Assembly (NCBI RefSeq): GCF_018130825.1
Contig: NZ_JAFCJS010000010.1
Coordinates: 186,001 to 250,000 of the forward strand
Source of the DNA: Bradyrhizobium liaoningense
Lineage (GTDB): Bacteria > Pseudomonadota > Alphaproteobacteria > Rhizobiales > Xanthobacteraceae
Direction of reading: 5' to 3'
Length of the DNA: 64,000 nt
Positions 36,551 to 44,731 of this stretch are shown here, piece after piece. The notes below the pieces were generated by a model. That model worked only from the letters and a program-made list of their open reading frames with translations, ran no database searches and was not told where the DNA came from. The translations under genes were made by a program, and so were the position numbers. Position 1 is the stretch's first letter; the number at the start of each line of letters is the position of its first letter.

Positions 36551-37144
36551 CTACCTCACCCGCCGCGCACTGCTCCAGCTCTTCAGCGACGCCCAGACGC
36601 CGCGGGAGAGACGGAAGTAGTCGACGGGCGTGGAGGAGCCCAGCGCCAGGAAGCGGTGCAGCTGGACGCCACTCCACTGGAAGCCGCACTTCTCCAGCAC
36701 CTTGCGCGAGGCCGGGTTGGTGACGCGGGCGCCGGCATGGAGATGGTCGTCCTCGTACTCCTCGAAGAAGAAGTCGATCGCCCCGCGCGCAGCTTCGGTG
36801 GCGAAGCCCTGGCCCCAATGCTCGACGCCGAGCCAGTAGCCGAGCTCGGCATTGCCGGGCTTCGAGCAGTCGATCCCGACCATGCCGACCGGGCCGCTGT
36901 CGTGCTCGATCAGGAACACGGTCTCGCTGCCGAGCTCGGCGGTGGCGCGGATGAACTCGACGGCGTCGTCCTGCGAATAGGGATGCGGCAGGCGGCGCGT
37001 GTTCTCGGCGACGCGGCGGTCGTTGGCGAGCCGGGCGATGGTCCTGACATCGGCGAGTGTCGGTCGCCGCAAGGTCAGCCGCTCGGTGGCGACGACATCA
37101 GGTCTCGCCTCCTGCAAGGTCGCGCTCGAGAAATCCTGCAACAT
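36551..37144 (-). CDS. GNAT family N-acetyltransferase (RimJ/RimL-like)
   Basis: The 197-residue protein matches the Acetyltransf_3 branch: VATERLTLRRPTLADVRTIA at the start, GMVGIDCSKPGNAELGYWLG, then the acetyl-CoA loop WGQGFATEAARGAIDFFFEE and VTNPASRKVLEKCGFQWSGV. This branch acetylates N-termini of proteins or small amines; substrate not readable. ACGGAG eight bases before the ATG at 37144 fixes the start in preference to a GTG at 37165. It lies downstream of rpmA with a terminator between. Confidence 0.9.
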   Translation of the reverse strand: MLQDFSSATLQEARPDVVATERLTLRRPTLADVRTIARLANDRRVAENTRRLPHPYSQDDAVEFIRATAELGSETVFLIEHDSGPVGMVGIDCSKPGNAELGYWLGVEHWGQGFATEAARGAIDFFFEEYEDDHLHAGARVTNPASRKVLEKCGFQWSGVQLHRFLALGSSTPVDYFRLSRGVWASLKSWSSARRVR

Positions 37145-37186
37145 GTCCGGCTCCGTGAAAGTCACTAAGTCAAAGTGAGCAAGTCA

Positions 37187-37220
37187 AACAAAAGGGGAGG
37201 CCGGTTTCCCGCCTCCCCTT
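37187..37220 (-). terminator. Rho-independent terminator of the rplU-rpmA operon
   Basis: On the minus strand AGGGGAGGCGGGAAACCGGC then CTCCCCTTTTGTTTG makes a 9-bp GC-rich stem with a T-rich tail about 75 bp after the rpmA stop, and before the GNAT gene. Confidence 0.85.
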
Positions 37221-37295
37221 GGAGCCTTCGATCTCTTGATCTCTGGGACTCCGCCGGTTTGGTAGGACCCGGCGGACTCCAATTTGATCCGCCGT

Positions 37296-37565
37296 CTATT
37301 CAGCCGCCTCTGCGATCGGGAGCACCGATACGAAGGTGCGGCCGTTGGCTTTGGCCTGGAACGCAACACGACCTTCAACCTTGGCGAACAAAGTGTGGTC
37401 CGTGCCCATGCCGACATTAAGGCCGGGGTGCCAGGTGGTGCCGCGCTGACGCGCAATGATGTTGCCGGGAGTGACGATCTCCCCGCCGAACGCCTTGATG
37501 CCGAGGCGCTTGCCCTTCGAATCGCGTCCGTTACGCGATGAACCGCCTGCTTTTTTGTGAGCCAT
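37296..37565 (-). CDS. rpmA: 50S ribosomal protein bL27
   Basis: bL27 sits near the peptidyl-transferase centre. The 89-residue protein begins MAHKKAGGSSRNGRDSKGKR, the classical bL27 N-terminus, and has GNIIARQRGTTWHPGLNVGM. There is no Firmicute-type cleavable leader. It follows rplU by about 100 bp. Confidence 0.99.
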   Translation of the reverse strand: MAHKKAGGSSRNGRDSKGKRLGIKAFGGEIVTPGNIIARQRGTTWHPGLNVGMGTDHTLFAKVEGRVAFQAKANGRTFVSVLPIAEAAE

Positions 37566-37667
37566 GGCTCGTCTCCGAAATCCTGCGTATTTCTAGATCA
37601 ATTCCTTGACGGAATCATTTCACGATTTCTCACGCATCAATTCGTGAATTGGCGTGATCAAATCCCG

Positions 37668-38042
37668 TTATTCGGCGGCTTCCTTCACCACCTTCTCCTT
37701 CTTCGGACGCGGGCCCTTGGTGGGCTTGGCGCCGTCCGCCAGGATCTCGGAGATGCGGAGGACCGTGATCTCGTCGCGATAGCCGCGCTTGCGGCGCGAA
37801 TTCTTGCGGCGGCGCTTCTTGAACGCGATGACCTTGGGGCCGCGCTTGTGGTCGAGCACCTCGACCGCAACGGACGCGCCTGCGACCGTCGGGACACCCA
37901 GCACCGGCGTGTCACCGCCGAGCACCAGAACTTCATTCAACTGCACGATCGAGCCGACTTCGCCTTCGATCTTGCCAACTTCGAGAACATCATCCGGGAC
38001 GACGCGGTATTGCTTGCCGCCGGTTTTGATGACTGCGAACAT
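37668..38042 (-). CDS. rplU: 50S ribosomal protein bL21
   Basis: bL21 binds 23S rRNA domain I. The 124-residue protein starts MFAVIKTGGKQYRVVPDDVL and contains VAFKKRRRKNSRRKRGYRDE-type text (IAFKKRRRKNSRRKRGYRDE), the family RNA-binding signature. The Lys/Glu-rich tail KGPRPKKEKVVKEAAE extends beyond the E. coli length, as commonly seen in rhizobia. First gene of rplU-rpmA. Confidence 0.98.
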   Translation of the reverse strand: MFAVIKTGGKQYRVVPDDVLEVGKIEGEVGSIVQLNEVLVLGGDTPVLGVPTVAGASVAVEVLDHKRGPKVIAFKKRRRKNSRRKRGYRDEITVLRISEILADGAKPTKGPRPKKEKVVKEAAE

Positions 38043-38372
38043 CGTTCTTTCTCCGTGTTCAATCCCGGCCTCGGGACGAGCATCGTCCGGGTCGGCTTTT
38101 TGTCAGTCGCTATGGGTTTATCTGCGTTTTGTGCGGGTGGGAGTTATCCCATTGAAAACCCACGCAAAAACAAGTGGCGCGAGAAACGCCCCGCGCCAGC
38201 TGTGGGACTTATAGCGGCGAGCAGCCGCAAGTCAAGGAAAACCGCCGAAAATGGCCCGGATTTGAAGGATTTGGCCGCGCCGGCGGCCTGCCGTCGAATC
38301 TCGGCCGGCCTTGCAACAAACCGGTTCCCCCGCAGTTAGTCCGTCGGAACAGATAAGCGGGCAAGGGCTCCC
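38043..38372. other. 330-bp divergent region between rplU and the ROK kinase gene
   Basis: This stretch must hold the rplU leader and promoter on the minus strand and the ROK gene promoter on the plus strand. A+T content is higher around 38100-38170. I see no terminator, RNA gene or convincing small open frame, and cannot place promoter boxes with confidence. Confidence 0.5.
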
Positions 38373-39485
38373 ATGGCAACGGACGAACTGGTCAAGACGA
38401 CGGGCATCGCCCATCATGGCGCCGAGCGGCTGCCGTCGGTGGATGTCGACAGCTTCAACATCGAGATGAAGGACGAGGACGGCTTCCTCGGCGACCGCGC
38501 CAGCAAGGGCGCCTTCCGCGACATCCTCGACCGGTGGCGCAAGCCGCTGCGCAAGACCGGCGAGGACCCGTTCGGCAAGGAGCCGTCGGAGAACATCAGC
38601 AAGAAGACGCTGGACGCGATCCTGGTCGGCGACGACACCGAGGCCTCCGCGGTGGTGCACAGCGCGATCGAGGACTTTGCGCAGGAACTCGCTTACGTGA
38701 CCCGGCGCTTCCTCAAGACCAAGGCCTGGGCCAAGACCGAGCGCATCGTGGTCGGCGGCGGTTTTCGCGATTCCAGGCTGGGCGAGCTCGCGATCGCGCG
38801 CACCGAGATCATCCTGAAATCCGAGGATTTCAAGATCGATCTGCAGCCGATCCGCCATCATCCCGATGAAGCCGGCCTGCTCGGCGCGCTGCATCTGGCG
38901 CCGTCCTGGATCTTCGAGGCCCATGACAGCATCCTCGCCGTCGACATTGGCGGCACCAACATCCGTTGCGGTCTGGTCGAGACCAACTGGAAGAAGGCCA
39001 AGGACCTCTCGAAGGCCAAGGTCGTGAAGTCCGAGCTGTGGCGTCATGCCGACGACGAGCCGACGCGCGAGGGCGCGGTGAAGCGGCTGACGAAGATGCT
39101 GAAAGGGCTGATCACCGAGGCCGAGACCGACGGCTTCAAGCTCGCGCCCTTCATCGGCATCGCCTGTCCCGGCGTGATCAACGCGGACGGCTCGATCGAG
39201 AAGGGCGCGCAGAACCTGCCGGGCAATTGGGAGAGCAGCAAGTTCAACCTGCCGGCGAGCCTGATCGAGGGCATCCCCGTCATCGGCGAGCACGACACCG
39301 CGATCCTGATGCACAATGACGGCGTGGTTCAGGGCCTCTCCGAGGTGCCGTTCATGCAGGATGTCGAGCGCTGGGGCGTGCTGACCATCGGCACCGGGCT
39401 CGGCAATGCCCGCTTCACAAATCGCCGCAAGGACAGGGATTCTACGGAGAACGGGAAGAAAAAAGGTAAGAACGACAAGGAGTAA
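38373..39485 (+). CDS. ROK-type sugar kinase homologue with apparently permuted lobes
   Basis: The 370-residue protein carries ROK/actin-fold motifs in an unusual order. The usual N-terminal phosphate motif, AVDIGGTNIRCGLVE, begins only at about residue 188, followed by GIACPGVINADGSIEKGAQN (about 262), a catalytic-Asp segment VIGEHDTAILMHNDG (about 305) and the second phosphate motif TIGTGLGNARF (about 340). The motif that normally ends the protein, IVVGGGFRDSRLGEL plus DEAGLLGALHLAP, is at residues 125-175. No CxCGxxGC zinc motif is present. The C-terminus is a Lys-rich tail. ROK members phosphorylate hexoses or repress transcription; no HTH is seen here. The gene is monocistronic. Confidence 0.78.
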   Translation: MATDELVKTTGIAHHGAERLPSVDVDSFNIEMKDEDGFLGDRASKGAFRDILDRWRKPLRKTGEDPFGKEPSENISKKTLDAILVGDDTEASAVVHSAIEDFAQELAYVTRRFLKTKAWAKTERIVVGGGFRDSRLGELAIARTEIILKSEDFKIDLQPIRHHPDEAGLLGALHLAPSWIFEAHDSILAVDIGGTNIRCGLVETNWKKAKDLSKAKVVKSELWRHADDEPTREGAVKRLTKMLKGLITEAETDGFKLAPFIGIACPGVINADGSIEKGAQNLPGNWESSKFNLPASLIEGIPVIGEHDTAILMHNDGVVQGLSEVPFMQDVERWGVLTIGTGLGNARFTNRRKDRDSTENGKKKGKNDKE

Positions 39486-39721
39486 CCTTGATCGGTTAGG
39501 TTAAGGACCGGATTGCGTTGCCTGGCGCGGGCTGCACGCTAGGGTCGAATCGTCGCTTCACCTGGCCGGCGAAGCCGCCCTTCACGGCCAGAATTGCAAT
39601 GAGCGGCACGGGACCGCCAGTGTTTACCGCGTCTGGCGGTCCCACCCCGTTTTTTCAGAGCGTTTTCGAGCGAAGTGGACACCGGTTCGCGCCAGGAAAA
39701 CGCGTCAAAACAAGAAATCTC

Positions 39722-40585
39722 TCAGCTCCAGCCGACACGCTGAAAGAACGCCGCGATCTCCGCCGCCGCGCGATCCGGATATTCCCGATGCGGGAAGTGG
39801 CCGACGCCGGGAAACATCGCGAGATCGAGCGTGCTGAAGGTCTCGCCAAGCCGATCGGTCCAGGCAAAGGGAAACAGCGGATCGTGCTCGGCCCAGCGCA
39901 CGCAGGTCGGCACGTCGATGGGCGGGAGCTTCGGTGCTTCGCCCTTCATCATCGCGACCCGGCCGGCATGCGAGGCCCGATAATGCGCAAAGCCGCCGGC
40001 GAGATTGCCGTCCTTGAAGAAATTGTCGGCGAAGGCGTCGAGGACGTCGTCGAAGGCGTTTTTTCGATGCGCCCAGCCCTTCAGGAAGTGGCTGATATAG
40101 AGCCGGCAGTTGTCGCGGCTTGCACCGATGAGCGCCGGCGCCATCTCCATCTGCTGGAAGGACTGGTACCAGATGTGATTGAGCCGATCAGGCGCCGCCA
40201 TGCGCGGCCCGATGCCGGGATAGACGAAATCGAAGAAGAACAGCCCGGCGAGCCGCTCCGGCGCCTGCCGCGCCAGCGGCTGCATCACGGCGCCGCCGAC
40301 ATCGTGGCCGACCAGGCCGAATCGGTCGATGCCGAGCCCCTCCATCAGCGCCAGCATGTCGGCCGCATGGCCCTCCGGCCCAAAGGGCCCGTCCGGCTTG
40401 TCGCTGTCGCCGAAACCGCGCAGGTCAGGCGCGATCAGGGTAAAGCGGTCCGAAAGCCTTGAGATCACCGGCTCCCAGGTCAGCCAGAATTCCGGCCATC
40501 CATGCAGCAAAAGCAGCGGTTTTCCTTGTCCGGCGCGCACCACGTGGAAGTTTGCGCCGTTGGCGCGGATCGTCAGGTGCTCCAT
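39722..40585 (-). CDS. Alpha/beta hydrolase (haloacetate dehalogenase / epoxide hydrolase-like)
   Basis: The 287-residue protein has LLLHGWPEFWLTWEPVISRL (oxyanion-hole HGWP), APDLRGFGDSDKPDG, the nucleophile elbow VGHDVGGAVMQPLARQ with Asp as nucleophile, and a C-terminal PGVGHFPHREYPD supplying His. An Asp nucleophile and the RGFGDSDKP motif are characteristic of fluoroacetate dehalogenases and epoxide hydrolases rather than esterases. The ATG at 40585 follows GAGGAACTGCC, a good ribosome site. It is convergent with the ROK kinase gene and diverges from the tRNA. Confidence 0.88.
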   Translation of the reverse strand: MEHLTIRANGANFHVVRAGQGKPLLLLHGWPEFWLTWEPVISRLSDRFTLIAPDLRGFGDSDKPDGPFGPEGHAADMLALMEGLGIDRFGLVGHDVGGAVMQPLARQAPERLAGLFFFDFVYPGIGPRMAAPDRLNHIWYQSFQQMEMAPALIGASRDNCRLYISHFLKGWAHRKNAFDDVLDAFADNFFKDGNLAGGFAHYRASHAGRVAMMKGEAPKLPPIDVPTCVRWAEHDPLFPFAWTDRLGETFSTLDLAMFPGVGHFPHREYPDRAAAEIAAFFQRVGWS

Positions 40586-40720
40586 GGCAGTTCCTCCGGG
40601 GCGAGGCACGGGGGCAAAAAGAGGCAGCGGATTTTCCCCTTTCGCGCCTTGTCTGGCCCGCCATCCTCGCCTATTAACGCCCCCAACCACAGGGGCCGCA
40701 GCTCCTATATGGCGCCTTCA

Positions 40721-40807
40721 GGAGAGGTGGCAGAGTGGTTGAATGCACCGCACTCGAAATGCGGCATAGGTGCAAGCCTATCGGGGGTTCGAATCCCTCC
40801 CTCTCCG
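40721..40807 (+). tRNA. tRNA-Ser(CGA)
   Basis: The 87-nt sequence folds as a class II tRNA: acceptor stem GGAGAGG/CCTCTCC (7 perfect pairs), D-arm, anticodon stem CCGCA/TGCGG with loop CTCGAAA (anticodon CGA at 40755-40757, reading UCG), a long variable arm (CATAGGTGCAAGCCTATC) typical of tRNA-Ser, and the T-loop TTCGAAT. Discriminator base is G; CCA is not encoded. No integrase gene or attachment repeat lies beside it. Confidence 0.97.
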
Positions 40808-40961
40808 CCGTCATGACCCGAATCGAGAAAACTCCTGAAGACGGGTCTTTTCTGGATGCCAGGCTCTCGATGCCGCCCAGGCGACCATGCCCTCTCGGAA
40901 CTTGCGTCGAACATGACAGGAGACCCGCCGATGACGACGGGTCTTCCGTGATCAATGCCGT

Positions 40962-41387
40962 TCAACGCGCGTGTGCGACTCCCGCGACGCCACCGCTGTT
41001 GTGGAGGAAGCGCGCGTCCAGGCTGAGCGCGCCGGCGCCGAAGGCGACGATCTGAAGCAGCCCGCCTGCCATCATCACGTTCTTGAGGAAATGGATCATC
41101 TGATTCTGGTCGGCAAAGTTGTTGTGGAACGAGATCGCTGCTGCCACCGAGAACACCGCCAGCGCCAGCGCAACCGCGCGTGTCTGATAACCCGCGATCA
41201 GCAGCAGGCCGCCACCGAGTTCAACGAGAACGGCAATCGCATAAGCAAGCGGTGGTACGGGCAATCCGGCGGAGGCGATGTAGGCGGTCGTCGCACCATA
41301 CGCGGCAAGTTTGCCGAAACCGCTCATGGCGAAGGGAAGGCCGATCAGCAGTCGGCCGATGAAAGAAGCATAACGGGTCGTATCCAT
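40962..41387 (-). CDS. DoxX family membrane protein
   Basis: The 141-residue protein has four membrane helices: IGRLLIGLPFAMSGFGKLAA, AYAIAVLVELGGGLLLIAGY, AVALALAVFSVAAAISF and VMMAGGLLQIVAFGAGALSL. The pattern FxxSGxxKL and the HNNFADQNQMIHFLKN loop are typical of DoxX/YphA proteins, thought to support quinone-linked redox or thiol stress responses. The ATG at 41387 is chosen as the start of the first helix region. It is probably co-transcribed with the SnoaL-like gene upstream (84-bp gap). Confidence 0.9.
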   Translation of the reverse strand: MDTTRYASFIGRLLIGLPFAMSGFGKLAAYGATTAYIASAGLPVPPLAYAIAVLVELGGGLLLIAGYQTRAVALALAVFSVAAAISFHNNFADQNQMIHFLKNVMMAGGLLQIVAFGAGALSLDARFLHNSGGVAGVAHAR

Positions 41388-41470
41388 TGTAGTCACTCCT
41401 GTGCTTGGTTGAAGTCGCATGACGACGACACGACGTGTTCGTTGCCGTGTGGGAATCTGTTTTATTGAGA

Positions 41471-41893
41471 TCAGACGGGCGGAGAATTCAGGTAGATGTA
41501 GAGCGCTGCGATCTTGCCGTTCCGCACGAGGATGAAATCCTCGCCCGTGTAGCGCGGTGGCTCGCCCTTGGGGCCTGAACCCCAGGCCAAGCGAGCTGAA
41601 TCGTGCACGACTTGAGGCTCTCCTGATGGCGTGTAGACGTAGTCGGGATGCAGGCTGCGAAGATCGCCTGCGAACTTGTCGAGTGCGTCGTGTCCGACGA
41701 TGACGCCGGGAGGAGCATGGACGGCTGCATCCTCAGCGAAGAGGTCGCGGATCGCTGCCCTGCGGCGGTCAGGATTGTTCTCGCCGAACACTTCCGCGAC
41801 ATTGCGCTTCAACAACGTTGCGATGAGCTTTGGGTCGTCGCTTGTGGAGGGCCTGACGTCTTCGGCGTGCGTCTCGCTCGATTGCTTGGTCAT
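41471..41893 (-). CDS. SnoaL-like / NTF2-fold protein
   Basis: The 140-residue protein has the NTF2-like pattern: IRDLFAEDAAVHAPPGVIVG, HDALDKFAGDLRSLHPDYVY, then AWGSGPKGEPPRYTGEDFIL and VRNGKIAALYIYLNSPP at the end. This fold is used by polyketide cyclases, isomerases and many stress-associated proteins; nothing indicates catalysis. It is paired with a DoxX gene and is divergent from nothing; the LysR gene lies upstream on the same strand with an 80-bp gap. Confidence 0.85.
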   Translation of the reverse strand: MTKQSSETHAEDVRPSTSDDPKLIATLLKRNVAEVFGENNPDRRRAAIRDLFAEDAAVHAPPGVIVGHDALDKFAGDLRSLHPDYVYTPSGEPQVVHDSARLAWGSGPKGEPPRYTGEDFILVRNGKIAALYIYLNSPPV

Positions 41894-41973
41894 GACGAGA
41901 GCTCCTTGGTTGCGCCCTCAAACTGACCTCGCTCGATTGAGATTAAAATAGAAATGAAGGAAAGGCATAGTTT

Positions 41974-42903
41974 CTATTTTTGCGCTCTTGCTTGCGCCGT
42001 TCCAGGTCCCGGCGGTTGCGCGAGGACCGTCCGTGCCGTTGTCACAAACGCCTGCGCCGCCGGCGACAGCGTCCGGCCCTGACGCTGCAGCAGCGACACG
42101 GGGCGCGTGAGGGCGGGGCGCACGAGGGGTCTTGCGATCAGCGTCGGAAACTGGTCGGCCGGCAGCATCGTGGCGGGAAGGATGGCGAGGCCGAGGCCCT
42201 GCGCCGTCATGGCGAGCGCGGTGTTGATCAGCGTCACCTCATAGGTCGGATCGAGACGCTTACCCTGCGCGCTAAGTGCCTGATCGATCTGCATGCGGAT
42301 CCGGCTCTCGCGGCGCATCGCGATGGTCGGCAGTTGCGCCAGCTCGTCCCATGTGAGGGAACGGCGCGCGGCGAAGTCCGCCGTGCGGCGGCCGATGGCG
42401 CTCAGGCGGCCGCGGGTCAGAGTCTCGACTGTCATCTCCGCGAATTCACCTTCCACGCTGCCGATCGCGAATTCCGCATCGGTCGTGCTCAGGCGCGGCA
42501 CGAGATCGTCGGCGGCGACATCCCGCATGTCGATCTCGATGTCGGGATGGCTGGCGCGGAATTTCGCGAGCACCGGAGGCAGCAGCGCCGATGCGGTACC
42601 GGCCGAGGCGAGAAAGGCGACGCGGCCGGCGCGGGCCTGCGCGAGGTCACGCATGCGACGCGACAGGCCTTGCGCATCGCTCAGCATGCGTTCGGCGGCG
42701 TGGAACGCCTCGTCGGCGGCCAGCGTCGGCTGCACCGAGCGCGTGGAGCGGTCGAACAGTTTGACGCCGAGCTGGGCTTCGAGTTGCTGGATCAACAGGC
42801 TCGTCGCCGATTGCGTGATCCCGAGCTCGCGGGCGGCCCGCGTGATGCTGCGCGTCCGGTACACGCCGGTGAAGGCCCGCAATTGGCGCAAGGTGACATT
42901 CAT
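41974..42903 (-). CDS. LysR family transcriptional regulator
   Basis: The 309-residue protein has the N-terminal winged HTH (TLRQLRAFTGVYRTRSITRA, ARELGITQSATSLLIQQLEA, LFDRSTRSVQPT) and a C-terminal effector domain of the PBP2 type. It diverges from the flavin monooxygenase gene across 108 bp, the classical LysR arrangement, so the monooxygenase and the TctC gene behind it are its likely targets. The ATG at 42903 is preferred over a TTG two codons upstream. Confidence 0.93.
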   Translation of the reverse strand: MNVTLRQLRAFTGVYRTRSITRAARELGITQSATSLLIQQLEAQLGVKLFDRSTRSVQPTLAADEAFHAAERMLSDAQGLSRRMRDLAQARAGRVAFLASAGTASALLPPVLAKFRASHPDIEIDMRDVAADDLVPRLSTTDAEFAIGSVEGEFAEMTVETLTRGRLSAIGRRTADFAARRSLTWDELAQLPTIAMRRESRIRMQIDQALSAQGKRLDPTYEVTLINTALAMTAQGLGLAILPATMLPADQFPTLIARPLVRPALTRPVSLLQRQGRTLSPAAQAFVTTARTVLAQPPGPGTAQARAQK

Positions 42904-43011
42904 AGGCAAAGCTCATGAATTGATGAGTTCTTTCCGGCTTATCGCATAAACAGACCTGTAATAAAATGCAGGCTGCGCGGCGGAGAATCCGTAGCGAGGA
43001 TGGGAGCGAGC

Positions 43012-44652
43012 ATGAGGACACAGGTACTGGTGGTGGGCGCCGGGCCCGTCGGATTGACCGCGGCGATGGATCTGGCCTCGCGCGGGATCGACGTCGTCGT
43101 CGCGGAGATCCGTCACGCCGGCGATCCGCCCAGCGTCAAGTGCAATCACGTGTCGGCGCGCTCGATGGAGATTTTTCGACGGCTCGGCGTTGCCGCCAAG
43201 CTGCGCGATGCGGGGCTTCCTGCGGACTTTCCCAACGATTGCTCCTATCGGACCACGGCGACCGGCATGGAGCTCTGCCGTATCGACATTCCCTCCCGTG
43301 CGCGCCGCTACAGCGCGACTGGCGGCCCCGACACCTGGTGGCCGACGCCGGAGCCGCCGCACCGGATCAACCAGATCTATCTCGAGCCGATCCTGTTCAG
43401 CCATGCCGCGGCGCAGCCGCGGATCAAGATCCTGGCGCGCACGGAAATTACGGACATTGAACAGCACAGCGACCACGTCGGCGCACTCGCGCGCGATCTC
43501 GACAGCGGCAGCTCGCTCCGCATCGAAGCGTCCTTCGTGATCGGCTGCGACGGCAGCCGCTCCCTCGTGCGCAAATCGATCGGTGCCAGCCTGTCCGGCA
43601 CGCCGGTGATCCAGCGCGTGCAGTCGACCTTCATCGAAGCGCCGCAACTGAAGGAGTTGATGGGTGCGCACAAGCCGGCCTGGATGGTGCTCTCGCTCAA
43701 CCCGCGCCGCTCCGGCACGACAGTTGCGATCGACGGTCACGACCGCTGGCTGATCCACAATCATCTGAAGCCCGACGAGCCCGAGTTCGACTCGGTCGAT
43801 CGCGACTGGTCGATCCGCGCCATCCTCGGTGTCGACGAGCGCTTCGAATACCGAGTGCTCAGCAAGGAGGATTGGGTCGGGCGTCGCCTCGTGGCCGATC
43901 GCTTCCGCGACCGCAGGGTCTTCATCTGCGGCGACGCCGCGCATCTGTGGATGCCCTATGCCGGCTACGGCATGAATGCGGGCATTGCGGACGCCGTCGA
44001 TCTCTGCTGGCAGCTGGCGGCGCATCTGAACGGCTGGGCTCCGGCTGCGATCCTCGATGCCTATGAGGCAGAGCGCCAACCGATCACCGAGCAGGTGTCG
44101 CGCTTTGCGATGGACCACGCGATGAAGATGATGGCGCAACGCGGCGGCGTCTCGGCGGAGATCGAGGACGACACGCCGCGCGGCCACGCCGCGCGCGCGG
44201 CATTGGCGAGAGCGGCCTATGATCTCAACGTGCAGCAATATTGCTGCGCCGGATTGAACTTCGGCTACTATTACGATGCCTCGCCGATCATCGCCTATGA
44301 TGGCGAGACGCCGCCGCCTTACGCGATGGGCGGCTTCACGCCCTCCACAGTGCCGGGCGCCCGCGCGCCGCATTTCTTCCTGCGCGATGGACGATCGCTC
44401 TACGATGCGTTCGGAGCCGGCTACACATTGTTGCGGTTCGACCCGGCGATCGATGTGACGCAGCTGCAATCCGCCGCGAAGGAGCGCGGCGTGCCGCTCG
44501 CGCTGGTCGACATCGCACCTGATGAGGCGAACGGCGCCTATGCCGAGAAACTGGTGCTGGCGCGGCCCGATCAGCACATCGCCTGGCGCGGACAGGCCGC
44601 GCCCGCAGATCCACTGGGCCTGCTGGCGCGGATCACTGGCGCTGCGGCGTAA
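43012..44652 (+). CDS. FAD-dependent aromatic monooxygenase (PheA/TfdB family)
   Basis: The 546-residue enzyme has the GxGxxG FAD motif near the start (LVVGAGPVGLTAAMDLASRG), the VIGCDGSRSLVRKSIGAS dinucleotide motif (DG), and the third FAD motif RVFICGDAAHLWMPYAGYGM then NAGIADAVDLCWQLAA. The C-terminal thioredoxin-like domain (RFDPAIDVTQLQSAAKERGV) is typical of phenol and chlorophenol hydroxylases. It probably hydroxylates an aromatic ring with NAD(P)H and O2. The ATG at 43012 has GGGAGCGAG upstream; another ATG is at 43000. LysR-controlled and followed 79 bp later by a TctC-type protein, suggesting aromatic-acid capture and degradation. Confidence 0.92.
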   Translation: MRTQVLVVGAGPVGLTAAMDLASRGIDVVVAEIRHAGDPPSVKCNHVSARSMEIFRRLGVAAKLRDAGLPADFPNDCSYRTTATGMELCRIDIPSRARRYSATGGPDTWWPTPEPPHRINQIYLEPILFSHAAAQPRIKILARTEITDIEQHSDHVGALARDLDSGSSLRIEASFVIGCDGSRSLVRKSIGASLSGTPVIQRVQSTFIEAPQLKELMGAHKPAWMVLSLNPRRSGTTVAIDGHDRWLIHNHLKPDEPEFDSVDRDWSIRAILGVDERFEYRVLSKEDWVGRRLVADRFRDRRVFICGDAAHLWMPYAGYGMNAGIADAVDLCWQLAAHLNGWAPAAILDAYEAERQPITEQVSRFAMDHAMKMMAQRGGVSAEIEDDTPRGHAARAALARAAYDLNVQQYCCAGLNFGYYYDASPIIAYDGETPPPYAMGGFTPSTVPGARAPHFFLRDGRSLYDAFGAGYTLLRFDPAIDVTQLQSAAKERGVPLALVDIAPDEANGAYAEKLVLARPDQHIAWRGQAAPADPLGLLARITGAAA

Positions 44653-44731
44653 GGCGACTTCAGGCGGGCAGCCTGGCGGCGCAAGCCGCCGGCTGTGTTT
44701 CAAGGACAAAAGCACACTTAAGGAGGAGAAC

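Noticed and set aside
40721..40807. tRNA-Ser as an attachment site for an island
   Set aside because: No integrase gene and no repeated tRNA 3' end could be found in the flanking 10 kb.
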